Source of the DNA: JBKECF01 sp047974375
GTDB taxonomy: Bacteria > Bacillota > Clostridia > Lachnospirales > CAMZNU01
DNA: 64,000 nt
Direction: 5' to 3'
NCBI GenBank assembly: GCA_047974375.1
Contig: JBKECF010000079.1
Span: 23,529-87,528, forward strand
Below the pieces are notes generated by a model that did no database searches, was not told the origin of the DNA, and was given only the letters and a program-made list of their open reading frames with translations. Both the position numbers and the translations under genes were made by a program. Shown piece by piece: positions 62,491 to 64,000 of the stretch (its first letter is position 1; each line of letters opens with the position of its first letter).

Positions 62491-64000
62491 TTAGTTAAAA
62501 TTATATTTTGTTACAATTGGTTCTCTACCTGTTGCCTTATCCCAAAAATATTCATAGAATGACAATCCTAAGTAACTTCCAGCTATATTATAAACTTTAG
62601 TATAGCCTATTTGTTGTAGCATACGAATTGCATTATAACTACGTTGACCTGTACGACAATGAATGTATACGCTTTCTTCTTTAGGAATTTTACTTATATT
62701 TTCTCGCAACTTGCTTAAAGGTATATTAATTGAATTAATAATATGTCCATTTTTAAATTCTGCAGCCTCTCGTACATCAATGATAGTTGCATTTTTTTCA
62801 ACTAACTCTCGAACTTTGGCAAAGGTGACTTGTTTAAATGCACCTTCGAGTAAATTACTAGATACATATCCAGCATAATTTACTATATCTTTGGCTGTAG
62901 AAAATGGTGGGGCATAACATAGCTCCAAATCTTTTAAGTTGTAAATAGTTCCATTAAATTTAATGGCTGTAGCAATAACATCTATACGCTTTGTTACATC
63001 TCCTTTACCCACTCCTTGAGCACCAAGTATTTTACCTGTGGGAATTTCAAAAATCAATTTAAGAAACATAGGTTTTGAGTTAGGCATTATGCCTACTTTG
63101 TCTGTTGGTATAATGAAAGTAACGCCGTATTCAAAATTTGTGTTGTTTTTAACCATGGTTTCTGTTAACCCTGTAGATGCTCCATTATAACTAAAGACTT
63201 TGATGGCTGAGGACCCTATAAATCCTGTGTTTAATGTTTCATTGCCACATATATGGTCGGCAACTGCTCTTGCTTGTTTTAATGCAGGACCTGCAAGAGG
63301 AAGCTTGAATTTTTGTTTCATTATGGCATTGTAAACTTCCGCAGCATCACCTATGGCGTAAATGTGTGGGTCGTTGGTTTGGTAGTTTTTATTAACTAAT
63401 ATGGCATCTGTTTTTCCAATGTTTATTCCAGAGTCTTTGGCTAGTTGAGTTTCTGGAGCAACGCCAATTGCCAATACAACGGTTTTTGCTTCAATTTTTT
63501 TGCCTGACTCTAGGACTACTGTATCTTTTTGGAAACATTTAACTTTATCATTTAAGATTAAATTAATTCCTTGGTCGTCAAGTTCTTTGTGGAAAATTTG
63601 TACTATGTCATTATCAAAAGTTCGCAATATTTGATTTGAACCCTCTACTAAGGTTACATCGTACCCTGCAAGCGTAAGGTTCTCGGCAATTTCAACACCT
63701 ATAAATCCACCACCTATTACGGCTATTTTTTTCGATTTTTTACTTAGTATGTTCTTTTTAAGTTTATTTATATCCATCACATTTCTAATGGTAAATAAAG
63801 AAACATCCTCAATACCATCTATTTTGGGAACAATAGGTATTGACCCAGGAGATAAAACCAATTTATCGTAGGTTTCTTCGTAAACTTTTCCTGTATCTAC
63901 GTCCTGTACACTTATTTTTTTCTCCAACCGGTTTATTTTTACAACTTCTTGATTGTTTCTTACGTCAATTCTATATTGGCTATAAAATTTTTCTTTGTTC
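62491..64000 (-). CDS. CoA-disulfide reductase-like flavoprotein with C-terminal rhodanese domain (5' end outside window)
   Basis: Pyridine-nucleotide-disulfide oxidoreductase that probably reduces CoA disulfides, polysulfides or related thiols. The frame remains open to base 64000, so the start is outside the window. Visible are LSPGSIPIVPKIDGIEDV, the NAD fold KKIAVIGGGFIGVEIAENL, YAIGDAAEVYN and a dimerisation domain. Residues of the last hundred form a rhodanese domain with the active Cys in VYIHCRTGQRSYNA. The N-terminal FAD fold and redox Cys are not visible. Fused forms of this type exist in clostridia. Confidence 0.9.
   Translation of the reverse strand, partial: NKEKFYSQYRIDVRNNQEVVKINRLEKKISVQDVDTGKVYEETYDKLVLSPGSIPIVPKIDGIEDVSLFTIRNVMDINKLKKNILSKKSKKIAVIGGGFIGVEIAENLTLAGYDVTLVEGSNQILRTFDNDIVQIFHKELDDQGINLILNDKVKCFQKDTVVLESGKKIEAKTVVLAIGVAPETQLAKDSGINIGKTDAILVNKNYQTNDPHIYAIGDAAEVYNAIMKQKFKLPLAGPALKQARAVADHICGNETLNTGFIGSSAIKVFSYNGASTGLTETMVKNNTNFEYGVTFIIPTDKVGIMPNSKPMFLKLIFEIPTGKILGAQGVGKGDVTKRIDVIATAIKFNGTIYNLKDLELCYAPPFSTAKDIVNYAGYVSSNLLEGAFKQVTFAKVRELVEKNATIIDVREAAEFKNGHIINSINIPLSKLRENISKIPKEESVYIHCRTGQRSYNAIRMLQQIGYTKVYNIAGSYLGLSFYEYFWDKATGREPIVTKYNFN

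Noticed and set aside
1..64000. CRISPR array, tRNA or rRNA genes
   Set aside because: Scanning the intergenic gaps by eye, I found no regular direct repeats with spacers and no cloverleaf or rRNA-like sequence.

Overview
The window is a low-GC (A/T-rich, A/T-ending codons), gene-dense segment that looks like an anaerobic clostridial Firmicute, probably Lachnospirales-like. The signs are GGAGG ribosome sites with frequent TTG starts, YesM/YesN-type two-component systems beside CUT1 sugar transporters, a B12-dependent class II ribonucleotide reductase, a WalRK pair, and a YedE/DUF3343 selenium or sulfur cassette. I see no rRNA, tRNA, CRISPR array, phage or intact insertion sequence. Species assignment is not possible from sequence alone.

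Layout. 1-5170 (+): end of a sugar-binding protein, two CUT1 permeases and a YesM/YesN two-component pair. 5292-8073 (-): an ECF sigma factor, its zinc-finger anti-sigma factor, a small membrane-anchored protein and tsaD, driven by a good SigW-type promoter. 8195-9826 (-): rnz and an unrecognised conserved protein. 10011-14628 (+): a decayed defence-like locus with the tail of a lost PglX-type methyltransferase, a frameshifted and internally deleted AlbA/Schlafen-type ATP-binding gene, and an intact orphan pglX. 14921-18737 (-): a polar amino-acid ABC transporter with a cytidylate-kinase-like gene at its end. 19100-26935 (+): the arginine operon argG-HCJBDF, with a candidate attenuator RNA between argG and argH. 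27038-35315 (+): a purine nucleoside uptake and phosphorolysis operon (oxidoreductase, DUF985 cupin, PNP, BMP lipoprotein, ABC ATPase, two permeases, mtnA). 35862-48468: a carbohydrate island with two more CUT1 transporters, a DUF5060-type glycoside hydrolase, an FAD oxidoreductase with a discoidin-like tail and a second YesM/YesN pair. 48788-49459: a class II sugar-phosphate aldolase. 49780-52222: yedE, DUF3343 protein, cysteine-desulfurase-like enzyme. 52399-55320: nrdJ. 55372-62297 (-): walR-walK-yycH-mnmE-mnmG in one tight operon. 62491-64000 (-): a CoA-disulfide-reductase-like flavoprotein with a rhodanese tail, cut by the window end.

The most unusual structure is a dispersed intergenic repeat of about 110-176 bp. 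It has constant ends (GTCAATAGACC at one end, TCTAATTCTTACCGATAA at the other) and internal hairpins. Four copies are recognisable, plus one palindromic and one diverged relic. Copies sit at or inside gene stop codons, and two inverted copies bracket the carbohydrate island. The other new-looking signals are the argG/argH attenuator and the ECF sigma operon that carries tsaD.
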